Origin: Acanthochromis polyacanthus
Taxonomy: Eukaryota; Chordata; Actinopteri; Pomacentridae
Direction of reading: 5' to 3'
Assembly: GCF_021347895.1 (NCBI RefSeq)
Contig: NC_067123.1
Span: 39,667,571-39,731,570, forward strand
DNA length: 64,000 bases
Under the pieces are notes generated by a model. The model was given only the letters and a program-made list of their open reading frames with translations. It did not search any database and was not told the origin of the DNA. Of the stretch, positions 38,286 through 49,415 are shown one piece after another; within the stretch, counting starts at the first letter, position 1, and each line of letters begins with the position of its first letter. Position numbers and translations under genes: made by a program.

Positions 38286-39182
38286 ATGGCTTCTGCTTCT
38301 TCCTCTCCCTCTCCCTCTCTCTCTTTCTCCTGCTCAGTGTGCCACATGTTTAGTTATTCCTCTGCCTCCTTTAGTGATAACGATATATGTAATAAGTGCA
38401 GCCTTTTTGTAGTTCTGGAGGCGAGGCTCTCCGAATTGGAATCGCGGCTCCGCACCATGGAAAATAACCCGCTAGCAGCTAGCCAGGCCCCCTTAGCCGG
38501 TGCGGACCGCAATAGCTTAGCTTGTGTAGCATCTGTTAGCCGTCCCTTAGCAGCGCCCGAACAGCCGGGTGGATGGGTGACAGTTCGTAGGAAAAACAGT
38601 CCTAAACTCAAGCCTGCTGTCCCGGCTCACCACAAACCGCTTCATGTTTCTAATCGTTTTTCCCCGCTCAGCGACACACCCGCTGAGAAACCAACTCTGA
38701 TCATTGGCAGCTCCATAGTCAGAAACGTGAAGCTAGCGACACCAGCGACCATAGTTAAATGCCTCCCAGGGGCCAGAGCGGGCGACATAGAAGCAAATTT
38801 GAAACTGCTGGCTAAAGATAATCGTAAATATAGTAAGATTGTTATTCACGTCGGCGGTAACGACACCCGGTTACGCCAATCGGAGGTCACCAAAATTAGC
38901 GTGGCATCGGTGTGTACTTTCGCCAAAACCATGTCGGACTCCGTAGTTTTCTCTGGACCCTTGCCTGATCTGACCAGCGATGACATGTTTAGCCGCATGT
39001 CGTCGTTTCGCCGCTGGTTGTCTATGTGGTGTCCATCAAACGACGTGGGCTTTATTGATAATTGGAGCTCTTTTTGGGGAAAACCTGGTCTGATTAGGAG
39101 AGACGGCATCCATCCCACTTTGGCTGGTGCAGCTCTCATTTCTAGGAATATGGCTGATTTTATTAGTACTCCTAAAGCATGA
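38286..39182 (+). CDS. L2 LINE ORF1: zinc-ribbon, coiled coil and SGNH-esterase-like protein
   Basis: 298 residues, uninterrupted. Residues C16, C19, C35 and C38 make a CxxC...CxxC zinc-binding pair. Residues about 42-60 are a short coiled coil ([12 protein letters not shown]). From about 137 comes an SGNH-hydrolase-like fold: TLIIGSS (nucleophile block, S142/S143), HVGGND (block III, N192) and DGIHPT (D273, H276). CR1/L2 ORF1 proteins of this type bind nucleic acid or membranes in the retrotransposition particle; the exact role is unsettled. It is in the same frame as ORF2, separated by a single TGA whose first bases overlap an ATG (ATGA at 39179-39182). Confidence 0.88.
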   Translation: MASASSSPSPSLSFSCSVCHMFSYSSASFSDNDICNKCSLFVVLEARLSELESRLRTMENNPLAASQAPLAGADRNSLACVASVSRPLAAPEQPGGWVTVRRKNSPKLKPAVPAHHKPLHVSNRFSPLSDTPAEKPTLIIGSSIVRNVKLATPATIVKCLPGARAGDIEANLKLLAKDNRKYSKIVIHVGGNDTRLRQSEVTKISVASVCTFAKTMSDSVVFSGPLPDLTSDDMFSRMSSFRRWLSMWCPSNDVGFIDNWSSFWGKPGLIRRDGIHPTLAGAALISRNMADFISTPKA

Positions 39183-39203
39183 CAACCCAGAGTTAAGACC
39201 AGG

Positions 39204-42200
39204 ATGCAGAGCTGTAGTCTTACACACCTCTCTGCAGTTTCCTCACAGCTGTCACCCTCCAGTAATTCAGTTAATTCAGTTAATTTTATTGAGACTGTGT
39301 CTGTCCCCCGACCACCAAAATTCAATAAATTAATCAAATCAAAAATATACAAAAGAAATAGTAACCACAAAAATTTAATAAAAATTAATACCTCTATTTC
39401 AACAGAGCAAAGAGACAGGAAAATTAAATGTGGTCTGTTAAATATTAGATCTCTCTTGTCTAAATCTCTGCTAGTAAATGAGTTGATAACTGATCACCAG
39501 ATTGATTTGTTCTGTTTGACTGAAACCTGGTTGCAGCAGGAAGAATTTGTTAGCCTAAACGAATCAACTCCCCCTAGTCATATTAACTGTCATATTCCTC
39601 GAATCACAGGCCGAGGAGGAGGAGTAGCAGCAATCTACCATTCTAGTTTAAAATTGAACCAGAGGCCTAAACCTGATTACAGCTCATTTGAAAATCTCAT
39701 TCTTAGTCTCTCTCATCCAAATTTGAAAGCTCAGAAACCAGTTTTATTTGTTGTTATATATCGTCCTCCTGCTCCTTATTCTGAGTTTTTATCTCAATTC
39801 TCAGACTTTTTATCTGAATTAGTGCTCAGTTCAGACAAAGTTATTATTGTGGGTGACTTTAACATTCATGTTGACGTAGACAGCGACAGCCTTACAACAG
39901 CTTTTAATTCATTATTAGACTCAATTGGGTTTTCTCAACATGTAAATAAACCAACTCATAGTTTTAATCACACTCTTGACCTTGTCCTGACTTATGGCTT
40001 AGAAATTGAAGAGTTAACAGTATTTCCCCAGAACCCTCTTCTTTCTGACCATTTTATGATAACATTTCAATTTAAAGTAAAGGATTGTTTAGCAGCTGAG
40101 AACAAATATCATTACAGTAGGTGTTTGTCTGACAATTCAGTATCTAAATTTAAGGAAATAATACCCTCACTGTTTACTTCAGCAACATTTACTGATAAAT
40201 CAGAAGGCAAATATTATTATTTTACCCCCACAGAAGTGGATTATTATGTTAATAATGCTTCAGCCTCACTGCGTACAACTCTTGATAGTGTTGCACCTGT
40301 AAAAAAGAAAGTTATATCTCAGAGAAGACTTGCTCCTTGGTATAATTCCCAGCTGCGGACTTTAAAGCAGGCATCCCGAAAGCTGGAAAGAAAGTGGTAT
40401 TCCACTAATTCAGAGGTAGTGTATGTGGCTTGGAAAATAGTCTAGTAATCTATAAAAAAGCTCTTCATAATGCCAGGACAACTTATTATTCATCTTTAAT
40501 AGATGAGAACAAGAACAACCCTAGGTTTCTCTTTAGCACTGTAGCCAGGCTGACAAAGAGTCAGAGCTCTGTTGAACCTTGTATTCCTTTAGCTTTAACC
40601 AGTAACGACTTCATGAGCTTCTTTACACAGAAAATAGTTATGATTAGAGATAAAATTAATCTGGCCCTTCCTACAAATGTCACAGATGCTTTTGAATTGG
40701 CTGTTAGACCTGATGAATCTTTAGAATTCTTCACTCCTATATGTCTCTCTGAACTAATTTCAACAGTTTCTACATCCAAACCATCAACATGTCTTTTAGA
40801 TCCTATCCCAACTAGACTCTTCAAGGAGATTTTACCTTTAATTAATTCTTCAATGTTAGATCTGATTAATCTCTCTCTAGTAACAGGCTATGTACCACAG
40901 GCTTTTAAGGTTGCTGTCATCAAACCTTTGCTTAAAAAGCCCACTTTAGATCCAGATGTGTTAGCTAACTATAGACCGATATCCAACCTACCATTTCTCT
41001 CTAAAATTCTGGAAAGAACAGTTGCAAATCAATTGTGTGAACACCTACAAAGGAATAATTTGTTTGAAATGTTTCAGTCAGGCTTCAGAGTGCATCATAG
41101 CACAGAAACAGCTCTAGTGAAAGTTACTAATGACCTTCTCATAGCATCAGATAATGGACTAGTCTCTATACTTGTTTTGTTAGATCTTAGTGCAGCGTTT
41201 GACACAATCGACCACAAAATTTTATTACAGCGTCTAGAATATTCAATTGGCATTAAAGGGACAGCACTGGATTGGTTTAAATCCTACTTATCAGATAGGT
41301 TCCAGTTTGTGCATGTCAACAATAACTCTTCTGAGCAGACTAAAGTTAATCACGGAGTTCCTCAGGGTTCTGTCTTAGGACCGATACTTTTCACATTATA
41401 CATGCTTCCTTTAGGCAATATTATTAGGAAGCATTGTATTAACTTCCATTGTTATGCAGATGACACACAATTGTATTTATCTATGAAGCCAGATGAAACT
41501 GATCAGTTAGCTAGACTGCAAGATTGTCTTAAGGACATTAAAACCTGGATGACTTTTAACTTCCTACTGCTAAATTCAGACAAAACTGAAGTCATTGTAT
41601 TTGGCCCCAAACATCTTAGAAACTCGCTTTCAAAGCAAATAGTTACTCTGGATGGCATCACATTGGCCTCCAGTACTACTGTGAGGAATCTTGGAGTTAT
41701 TTTTGACCAGGACATGTCCTTTAACTCACACATAAAGCAAGTCTGTAGAACTTCCTTTTTTCACCTGCGTAATATTGTAAAAATCAGGAACATTCTGTCT
41801 CAGAGTGATGCAGAAAAATTAGTTCATGCTTTTGTTACTTCCAGGCTTGACTATTGCAATTCCTTATTATCGGGTTGTCCAAATAGCTCTCTCAAACATC
41901 TACAGTTGATCCAAAACGCTGCTGCGAGAGTACTGACAGGAGTTAGCAAAAGAGATCATATTTCCCCTATACTTGCTTCTCTTCACTGGCTTCCTGTTAA
42001 ATCCAGAATAGAATTTAAAATCCTTCTTCTGACATATAAAGCTCTTAATAACCAATCTCCATCATATCTTAAAGATCTGATAGTACCTTATTATCCTAGT
42101 AGAACTCTTCGCTCTCAAACTGCAGGCTTACTTGTTGTTCCTAGAATTTCTAAAAGTAGAATGGGAGGCAGAGCCTTCAGTTATCAGGCGCCTCTCCTGT

Positions 42201-42301
42201 GGAACCTGCTCCCAGTTTGGGTTCGGGAGGCAGACACCCTCTCTATTTTTAAGACCAGGCTTAAAGCGTTCCTTTTTGACAAATCTTATAGTTGGGGCTG
42301 A
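39204..42301 (+). pseudogene. L2 LINE ORF2: AP endonuclease and reverse transcriptase, one frameshift
   Basis: The first part (39204-40445) is an endonuclease/exonuclease/phosphatase domain with LNIRSL (N80), LTETWL (E107), IYRPP (185-189), GDFNIH (D218, N220) and SDHF (S281, D282, H283). The second part (40430-42301, other frame) is the reverse transcriptase: SAAFDTIDH (motif A), [10 protein letters not shown] (motif B), YADD at 342-345 of that frame (motif C), LGVIFD, and the L2/CR1 C-terminal region with [13 protein letters not shown] and LHWLPV. The frames are out of register by one base around 40434-40437, where an A-run (AAAA) looks one base short. No other break is visible. The copy is therefore young; a sequencing error at the homopolymer is an alternative. 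Confidence 0.9.
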
Positions 42302-43105
42302 CTGGGTGACCCACAGAGGTTCGGCTTGTGTCTTCATTGTACAGCTGACTCCTTCTTGGACGTCCCTTCGTTCTGCCCCTAGTCATGCTGCTATAGGCCT
42401 AGGCTGCTGGGGGACTTTTCTTGACGCACTGAGCCCTTCTCTATCTACCTTTACATTTAATATGTATACCGTTATTGCAGTACATTCACTCTGTTTCCCC
42501 CTGTGCTATTTCTCCGAGTGTCCCTGGTCCCAGAGCTGGATGCTTCAGATCTGCGGTCGATGTTCCACCAGCTGGTCCAGTCTCCACCATGTCCACTGTG
42601 GGATGCTGCTACTGACCTTCCACCAGCCCTCTGCTTCCAATTCCCTTTTTCCACGAGTCAACTCTGCATCGCCTTCAATATACTGTTATGCTAACTTACA
42701 TACTGTTTGAATTTTACTGCTAGCTATATAAGGAGTATGTTTAATGTCAGAGCCGTACATCATAAGAGTAAACTATGAGTCAGTTTTCAATGTTAGCTTA
42801 TACTTTGTCTGTGTCACATATCCTGTCATGCATGTATTCAAATGTGTGTTGTGTTTTCCTTGCTTTCTCACCCCTCCCTCTTCTCCCATCCCTCCCCCTT
42901 GCCCTCTTCTGTCCTTCTCAACCCGCCCGGCCAGCAGGCAGATGGGTCCCCCCTATTTAGAGCCGGGTTCTGCTCGAGGTTTCTTCCCTGTTAAAAGGGT
43001 GTTTTTCCTTGCCACTGTCGCCTTTGGGCTTGCTCTGGGGGTCAGGCATATGGGTTCTGTAAAGCGTCTTGAGACGATTTGACTGTAATTGACGCTATAT
43101 AAATA

Positions 43106-43129
43106 AAATTGAATTGAATTGAATTGAAT
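43106..43129 (+). repeat. GAATT-type tail of the L2 LINE
   Basis: Four repeats of ATTGA/GAATT close the element. Template-tail short repeats are typical of L2 retroposons. Confidence 0.85.
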
Positions 43130-43161
43130 CAGGTGTGTTGGAACTTAGTTTGACACCCCTG

Positions 43162-43738
43162 CTCTAAAGGCTGTGTGAAGCTGAGAGGTTTAACTGGTGT
43201 TTTCAGGCCCATCACAGGCTTTTATTTTGAAATTGTTCTGTGCTTTTATTTTGAAAGGCAGAGACAGGAAGATCTCACCTGGTGAACATTTGGATTGAAG
43301 TTACTGTAAAGGCTGTGTGAAGCTGAGAGGTTTGACTGGCGTTTTGCAGTCCGTCCATCGCAGGCTTTTATTTTGAAATTGTGCTGTGCTTTTAGTTTGA
43401 AAGGCAGACAGGAAGATCTCACCTGGTCAAAATTTGGATTGGAGTTACTCTAAAGGCTGTGTGAAGCTGAGATGTTTAACTGGCATTTCCAGTCTCTTGC
43501 AGGCTTTTATTTTGAAATTGTGCTGTGCTTTTATTTTGAAAGGCAGAGACAGGAAGATCTCACCTGGTCAAAATTTGGATTGGAGTTACTATAAAGGCTG
43601 TGTGAAGCTGAGAGGTTTAACTGGTGTTTTCAGGCCCTTCGCAGGCTTTTATTTTGAAATTGTGCTGTGCTTTTACTTTGAAAGGGAAAGACAGAAAGAT
43701 CTCACCTGGTCAACATTTGGATTGGAGTTACTCTAAAG
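43162..43738 (+). repeat. representative run of 139-146 bp monomers
   Basis: The landmark AGGCTTTTATTTTG starts at 43216, 43362, 43501 and 43643, giving periods of 146, 139 and 142 bp. Each monomer contains an inner duplication (two CTTTTATTTTGAAA boxes 27 bp apart), GGAAGATCTCACCTGGTCA and GGCTGTGTGAAGCTGAGAGG. A short form of about 100 bp, found elsewhere (for example 35826, 45427, 56510), lacks one box. Dozens of monomers occur in the array. Confidence 0.92.
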
Positions 43739-43909
43739 CAGGGGTGTCAAACTCAGTTCCTGGAGGTCCACTAGCCTCTATGTTCTAGATGTTTCCTTCT
43801 TACAACACACCTGATTCAAATGATCAGCTCATCATCACGCTCAGCAGAAGCCTGATAACGAGCCTGATCATTTGAATCAGGTGTGTTGGAACTGAGTTTG
43901 ACACCCCTG
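43739..43909. mobile_element. hAT-like MITE (CAGGGGTGTCAAAC ends), representative of 16 array copies
   Basis: A 171-bp element with CAGGGGTGTCAAACTCAGTT inverted as AACTGAGTTTGACACCCCTG, and an inner inverted pair ACACCTGATTCAAATGATCA / TGATCATTTGAATCAGGTGT. It is flanked by the perfect 8-bp duplication CTCTAAAG (43731-43738, 43910-43917), the hallmark of hAT insertions. CTCTAAAG is itself part of the monomer. The other copies are listed under the units; nearly all sit at this same monomer position, so most copies come from amplification of units rather than fresh insertions. Confidence 0.9.
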
Positions 43910-44039
43910 CTCTAAAGGCTGTGTGAAGCTGAGAGGTTGAACTGATTTTCAGGCTGAAATGCAGCTCCTGTGGAGGTATTGGGTGTGAAGGTGGGCGTGG
44001 CACACCAATGAGTCTGTGTGTGTGCGTGCGAACATGCCT

Positions 44040-44090
44040 GCGCGTGTGTAAGGGCGGTTGCTATGGGCCCCCATAGCAACGGTGCCTGCC
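44040..44090. repeat. core palindrome GTTGCTATGGG of array units
   Basis: GTTGCTATGGG and CCCATAGCAAC form an 10-11 bp perfect stem with almost no loop. It is present in every complete core (near 36961, 44048, 46290, 48498, 51118, 53328, 55278, 57300, 59827 and 62022). The copies differ by one base only at the centre. Confidence 0.9.
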
Positions 44091-44251
44091 ACAGACAGCA
44101 GAAAAGTGCTTCTCAGCAGCAGCGCGCAACGTCTCGTTCTGGCGCTAACTGTGGGCTAACCGTGAGTGCTAGCTGAAAACCGAAATGACCGTGAGCGAGA
44201 GGAAGGCTGTGGCTAACCAGAAATGTAATTATTTTCCAAATATTGTGAGAA

Positions 44252-44494
44252 ATGACCGAGTTACAGCGATTTAAAAAACACTGTCCCTCCATGAGGCAGA
44301 TGATTCAGTTTACATTGGTTCCTATGGAGAGAACGGTGCGACTTTGGTCTAAACTGCTGCCTGCCATTTCACTTCAGAAAGAGCGAGGTCTTCAAACTTG
44401 GATTCATTTGAATCCCAGGAAATTTGTCTACAATCTGACCAAATTTCATTCCCCTAACATTTATCGTTTGGTCGTGAGGGCGATGCGATCGTGA
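44252..44494 (+). other. conserved 80-95 codon frame in the array core (one of ten copies)
   Basis: The frame begins MTELQRFKKHCPSM and ends near RLVVRAMRS or runs on to PLLHSTN. It starts at 37157, 44252, 46484, 48692, 51311, 53520, 55472, 57496, 60024 (broken by TGA at codon 40) and 62210. No domain is recognised. There is no Kozak or splice evidence. Retention may simply reflect the recent origin of the copies. Confidence 0.35.
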
Positions 44495-44978
44495 AATTTT
44501 CAGGCGGATTTTTCTCCTCTCCTCCACTCTACCAACTGACATCACGCACTCTAACCAGAGCAGATTTTGAGAATTTTCACTTTTTTGAGGACTCACTGAT
44601 CAAAAACTGTAAATCTCAGCCTGACATAAAATACATTCCTGCGAAGACAAGAAAAATCACTGCGTTTTGATGGTTAAATGAAGTTTCTAGGTGAACGTAT
44701 GGCGAAGCAGTGGCGTTTGGAAAAAAGTGGATTTTTTGAGCCGATTTTTTTCGGTCCCCATTCATTTCCTATGGGACTTTTTTGGCAGTTTTTTGCGAAT
44801 AATTCTGCGATAAAATGACGAATTTCTTAGAAAAGTCATAGCACACTATTCCCGATGAAGCCGCACGTTTTGATATATAATTTGCTTTGATTTTCTCAAA
44901 GCCCTAGGAGGAGAAGCGAATCGAAAAACGGCGGAAACGTTAGGAATAAAAGAGAATAAACGCCACAGGAGAACAATA

Positions 44979-45063
44979 GTGGCTCGTGGCTTCGCCACGA
45001 GCCACTCTCCTCCCATTGCTTTGCAATGGAGAGGAGAGTGGCTCGTGTCGAAGCCACGAGCCC
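44979..45063. repeat. terminal cruciform module of array units
   Basis: Three adjoining hairpins: 44981-45003 (9-bp stem GGCTCGTGG), 45004-45039 (ACTCTCCTCCCATTGC paired with GCAATGGAGAGGAGAGT, one bulge) and 45040-45062 (8-bp stem GGCTCGTG). The whole 85 bp is also one imperfect palindrome. Further copies end near 52130, 54338, 56284, 58311, 60835 and 63029; these six lack two bases in hairpin 3. CCCCTAACTAG follows each copy directly. Confidence 0.92.
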
Positions 45064-45067
45064 CTAA

Positions 45068-47206
45068 CTAGACAATTCCCGCACGCGGAAATCGTGGGAG
45101 GGGCTCGGGATGTGTGCATGTCCGGAGCTGGGCAGGAGAGGGGTATTTTTTTGTGCGTCACAGGCTTTTATTTTGAAATTGTGCTGTGCTTTTATTTTGA
45201 AAGGCAGAGACAGGAAGATCTCACCTGGTCAAAATTTGGATTGGAGTTACTCAAAAGGCTGTGTGAAGCTGAGATGTTTAACTGGCGTTTCCAGTCTGTC
45301 GCAGGCTTTTATTTTGAAATTGTGCTGTGCTTTTACTTTGAAAGGCAGAGACAGGAAGATCTGACCTGGTCAAAATTTCAATTGGAGTTACTCTAAAGGC
45401 TGTGTGAAGCTGAGAGGTTTAACTGGCAAATTGTGCTGTAAAGTAATTTTGAAAGGCAGAGACAGGAAGATCTCACCTGGTCAAAATTTGGATTGGAGTT
45501 ATTGTAAAGGCTGTGTGAAGCTGAGAGGTTGAACTGGTGTTTTCAGGCCAATCGCAGGCTTTTATTTTGAAATTGTGCTGTGCTTTTATTTTGACAGGCA
45601 GAGACAGGAAGATCTCATCTGGTCAACATTTGCATTGGAGTTACTGTAAAGCAGGGGTCTCAAACTCAGTTCCTGGAGAACCACTATCCTCTGTGTTCCA
45701 GATGTTTCCTTCTTACAACACACCTGATTCAAATGATTAGCTCATCATTAAGCTCAGCAGAAGCCTGATAACGAGCCTGATCATTTGAATCAGGTGTGTT
45801 GGAACTGAGTTTGACACCCCTGCTCGAAAGGCTGTGTGAAGCTGAGAGGTTAAACTGGTGTTTTAAAGTCCATCGCTGGCTTTTATTTTGAAATTGTGCT
45901 GTGCTTTTATTTTGAAAGGCAGAGACAGGAAGATCTGACCTGGTCAACATTTGGATTGGAGTTACTCTAAAGCAGGGGTGTCAAACTCAGTTCCTGGAGG
46001 TCCACCATCCTCTCTGTTCTAGATGTTTCCTGCTTACAACACACCTGATTCCATTGATTAGCTATCATTTATCCCAGCAGAAGCCTGATAACGAGCCCGA
46101 TCATTTGAATCAGGTGTGTTGGAACTGAGTTTGACACCCCTGCAAAAATGGCTGTGTGAAGCTGAGAGGTTGAACTGATTTTCAGGCTGAAATGCAGCTC
46201 CTGTGGAGGTATTGGGTGTGAAGGTGGGTGTGGCACTCCAATGAGTCTGTGTGTGTGCGTGGGACCATGCCTGCGCGTGTGTAAGAGCGGTTGCTATGGC
46301 CCCCATAGCAACGGTGCCTGCCACAGACAGCAAAAAAGTGCTTCCCAGGAGCAACGCGCAATGTCTCGTTCTGGCGCTAATTGTGGGCTAACCGTGAATG
46401 GTAGCTGAAAATTAAAATGACCGTGAGCGAGAGGAAGGCTGTGGCTTTCCATAAATGTAATTATTTTCCAAATATTGTGAGAAATGACCGAGTTACAGCG
46501 ATTTAAAAAACACTGTTCCTCCATGAGGCAGATGATCCAGTTTACATTGGTTCTAATGGGGAGAACGGTGCGACTTTGGTCTAAACTGCTGCCTGCCATT
46601 TCCCTTCAGAAAAAGCTAGGACTTCAAACTTGGATTCATTTGAATCCCAGGAAAATTGTCTACAATCTGACCAAATTTTATTCCCCTACCATTTATGGTT
46701 TGGTCGTGAGGGCGATGCGATCGGGAAATTTTCAGGCGGATTTTTCACCTCTCCTCCACTCTACCAACTGACATGCCGCACTCTAACCAGAGCAGATTTT
46801 GAGAATTTTCACTTTTTTGAGGACTCACTGATCAAAAGCTGTAAATGTCAGCCTGACATAAACTACATTCCTGCGGAGACAAGAAAAATCACTGCGTTTT
46901 GATGGTTAAATGAAGTTTCTAGGTGAACGTATGGCGACGCAGTGGCGTTTGGAAAAAAGTGGATTTTTTGAGCCGATTTTTTTCACTCCCCATTCATTTT
47001 CAATGGGAGTTTTTTCGCAGTTTTTTGCGAATAATTCTGCGATAAAATGACGAACTTCTTAGAAAAGTCATAGCACACTATTCCCGATGAAGCCGCACGT
47101 TTTGATATATAATTTATTTTGGTTTTCTCAAAGCCCTAGGACTAGTTAGCGACCGAAAATCGGCGGAAACGTGAAGAAAAATGATATTGGGGTAGTAATG
47201 GAAATA
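45068..47206 (+). repeat. array unit 3 (2139 bp)
   Basis: MITE copies at 45652-45822 and 45973-46142. It ends with an alternative linker (ATGATATTGGGGTAGTAATG) and no cruciform. Confidence 0.88.
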
Positions 47207-49415
47207 CTAGACAATTCCCGCTGGTGCGGAAATCGTGGGAGGGGCTCGGGATGTGTGCATGTCCGGAGCAGCGCACGAGAGGCAAGAAGATCTCACCTGG
47301 TCAAAATTTGGATTGGAGTCACTGTAAAGGCTGTGTGAAGCTGAGAATTCTAACAGGCAAATTGTGCTGTGCTTTTATTTTGAGAGGAAGAGACAAGAAG
47401 ATCAGACCTGGTTAAAATTTGGATTGGAGTAAAGGCTGTGTGAAGCTGAGAGGTTTAACTGGAGTTTTCAGTCCGTCGCAGGCTTTAATTTTGAAATTGT
47501 TCTGTGCTTTTATTTTGAAAGGCAAAGACAGGAAGATCTCACCAGGTCAAAATTTGGATTGGAGTTACTCTAAAGCTGGGGTGTCTAACTCAGTTCCTGG
47601 AGGTCCACTATCCTCTATGTTCTGGATGTTTCCTTCTTACAACACACCTGATTCAAATGATTAGCCATCATTACGCTCAGCAGAAGCCTGATAACGAGCC
47701 TGATCATTTAAATCAGGTGTGTTGGAACAGAGTTTGACACCCCTGTTCTAAAGGCTGTGTGAAGCTGAGAGGTTTAACTGGTGTTTTCAGGACCATCGCA
47801 GGCTTTTATTTTGAAATTGTGCTGTGCTTTTATTTTGAAAGGGAAAGACAGGAAGATCTCACCTCGTCAACATTTGGATTGGAGTTACCCTAAAGGCTGT
47901 GTGAAGCTGAGAGGTTTAACTTGCATTTTTTGGTCTGTTGCAGGCTTTTATTTTGAAATTGTGCTGTGCTTTTATTTTGAAAGGCAGAGACAGGAAGATC
48001 TGACCTGTTCAAAATTTGGATTGGAGTTACTCAAAAGGCTGTGTGAAGCTGAGAGGTTTAACTGGCGTTTTCCGGTTCATCGCAGGCTTTTATTTTGAAA
48101 TTTTGGTGTGCTTTTATTTTGAAAGGCAGAGACAGGAAGATCTCACCTGGTCAAAATTTGGATTGGAGTTACTCTCAAGCAGGGGTGTCAAAGTCAGTTC
48201 CTGGAGGTCAACTATCTTCTATGTTCTAGATCTTTCCTTCTTCCAACACACCTGATTCAAATAATCAGCTCATCATCAAGCTCAGCAAAAGCCTGATAAC
48301 GAGCCTGATCATTTGAATCAGGTGTGTTGGAACTGAGTTGACACCCCTGCTGTAAAGGCTGTGTGAAGCCGAGAGGTTGAAATGATTTTCAGGCTGAAAT
48401 GCAGCTCCTGTGGAGGTATTGGGTGTGAAGGTGGGTGTGGCACTCCAATGAGTCTGTGTGTGTGCGTGCGACCATGCCTGCGCGTGTGTAAGGGCGGTTG
48501 CTATGGGCCCCCATAGCAACGGTGCCTGCCACAGACAGCAAAAAACTGCTTCTCAGCAGCAGCGCGCAACGTCTCGTTCTGGCGCTAATTGTGGGCTAAC
48601 CGTGAATGCTAGCTGAAAACCGAAATGACCGTGAGCGAGAGGAGGGCTGTGGCTTTCCATGAATGTAATTATTTTCCAAATATTGTGAGAAATGACCGAG
48701 TTACAGCGATTTAAAAAACACTGTCCCTCCATGAGCCAGATGATTCAGTTTACATTGGTTCTAATGGGGAGAACGGTGCGACTTTGGTCTAAACTGCTGC
48801 CTGCCATTTCTCTTCAGAAAGAGCTAGGTCTTCAAACTTGGATTCATTTGAATCCCAGGAAATTTGTCTACAATCTGACCAAATTTCATTCCCCTAACAT
48901 TTATCGTTTGGTCGTGAGGGCGATGCGATCGTGAAATTTTCAGGCGGATTTTTCTCCTCTCCTCCACTCTACCAACTGACATGCCGCACTCTAACCAGAG
49001 CAGATTTTGAGAATTTTCACTTTTTTGAGGACTCACTGATCAAAAACTATAAATCTCAGCCTGACATAAAATACATTCCTACGAAGACAAGAAAAATCAC
49101 TGCATTTTGATGGTTAAATGAAGTTTCTAGGTGAACGTATGGCGAAGCAGTGGCGTTTGGAAAAAAGTGGATTTTTTCAGCCGATTTTTTTCACTCCCCA
49201 TTCATTTTCTATGGGAATTTTTGCGCAGTTTTTTGCGAATAATTCTGCGATAAAATGACGAATTTCTTAGAAAAGTCATAGCACACTAATCCCGATGAAG
49301 CCGCACATTTTGATATATAATTTGTTTTGGTTTTCTCAAAGCCCTAGGACGAGTTAGCGACCGAAAATCGGCGGAAACGTGAAGAAAAAATGATATTGGG
49401 GTAGTAATGGAAATA
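47207..49415 (+). repeat. array unit 4 (2209 bp)
   Basis: MITE copies at 47576-47745 and 48180-48349. It shares the alternative ATGATATTGGGG linker with unit 3, so the pair probably arose by a local duplication. Confidence 0.88.

Larger units (their letters stand above)
38197..43126 (+). mobile_element. full-length L2-clade LINE inserted in array unit 2
   Basis: It consists of a short 5' UTR (about 90 bp), ORF1 (38286-39182), ORF2 (39204-42301 with one frameshift), a 3' UTR of about 0.8 kb with TTTCTTCCCTGTTAAAAGGG and GCGCTATATAAATAAA-type tail wording (here GACGCTATATAAATAAA), and a terminal GAATT repeat (43109-43128). Such tails are typical of fish L2 elements. It lies inside a hAT-like MITE copy, which resumes with TCAGGTGTGTTGG. 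At the 5' junction ATCATTTGTAT occurs twice (38174-38184, 38186-38196), and no clear duplication is seen at the 3' side. The insertion is present in only one unit, so it postdates the array. Confidence 0.93.
37861..45067 (+). repeat. array unit 2, interrupted by an L2 LINE (2.3 kb without it)
   Basis: After one monomer a MITE starts at 38047. It is split by the LINE at about 38197-43126 and finishes at 43161. A second MITE is at 43739-43909. The core follows and the unit ends with the full cruciform module (44979-45063). Confidence 0.88.
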
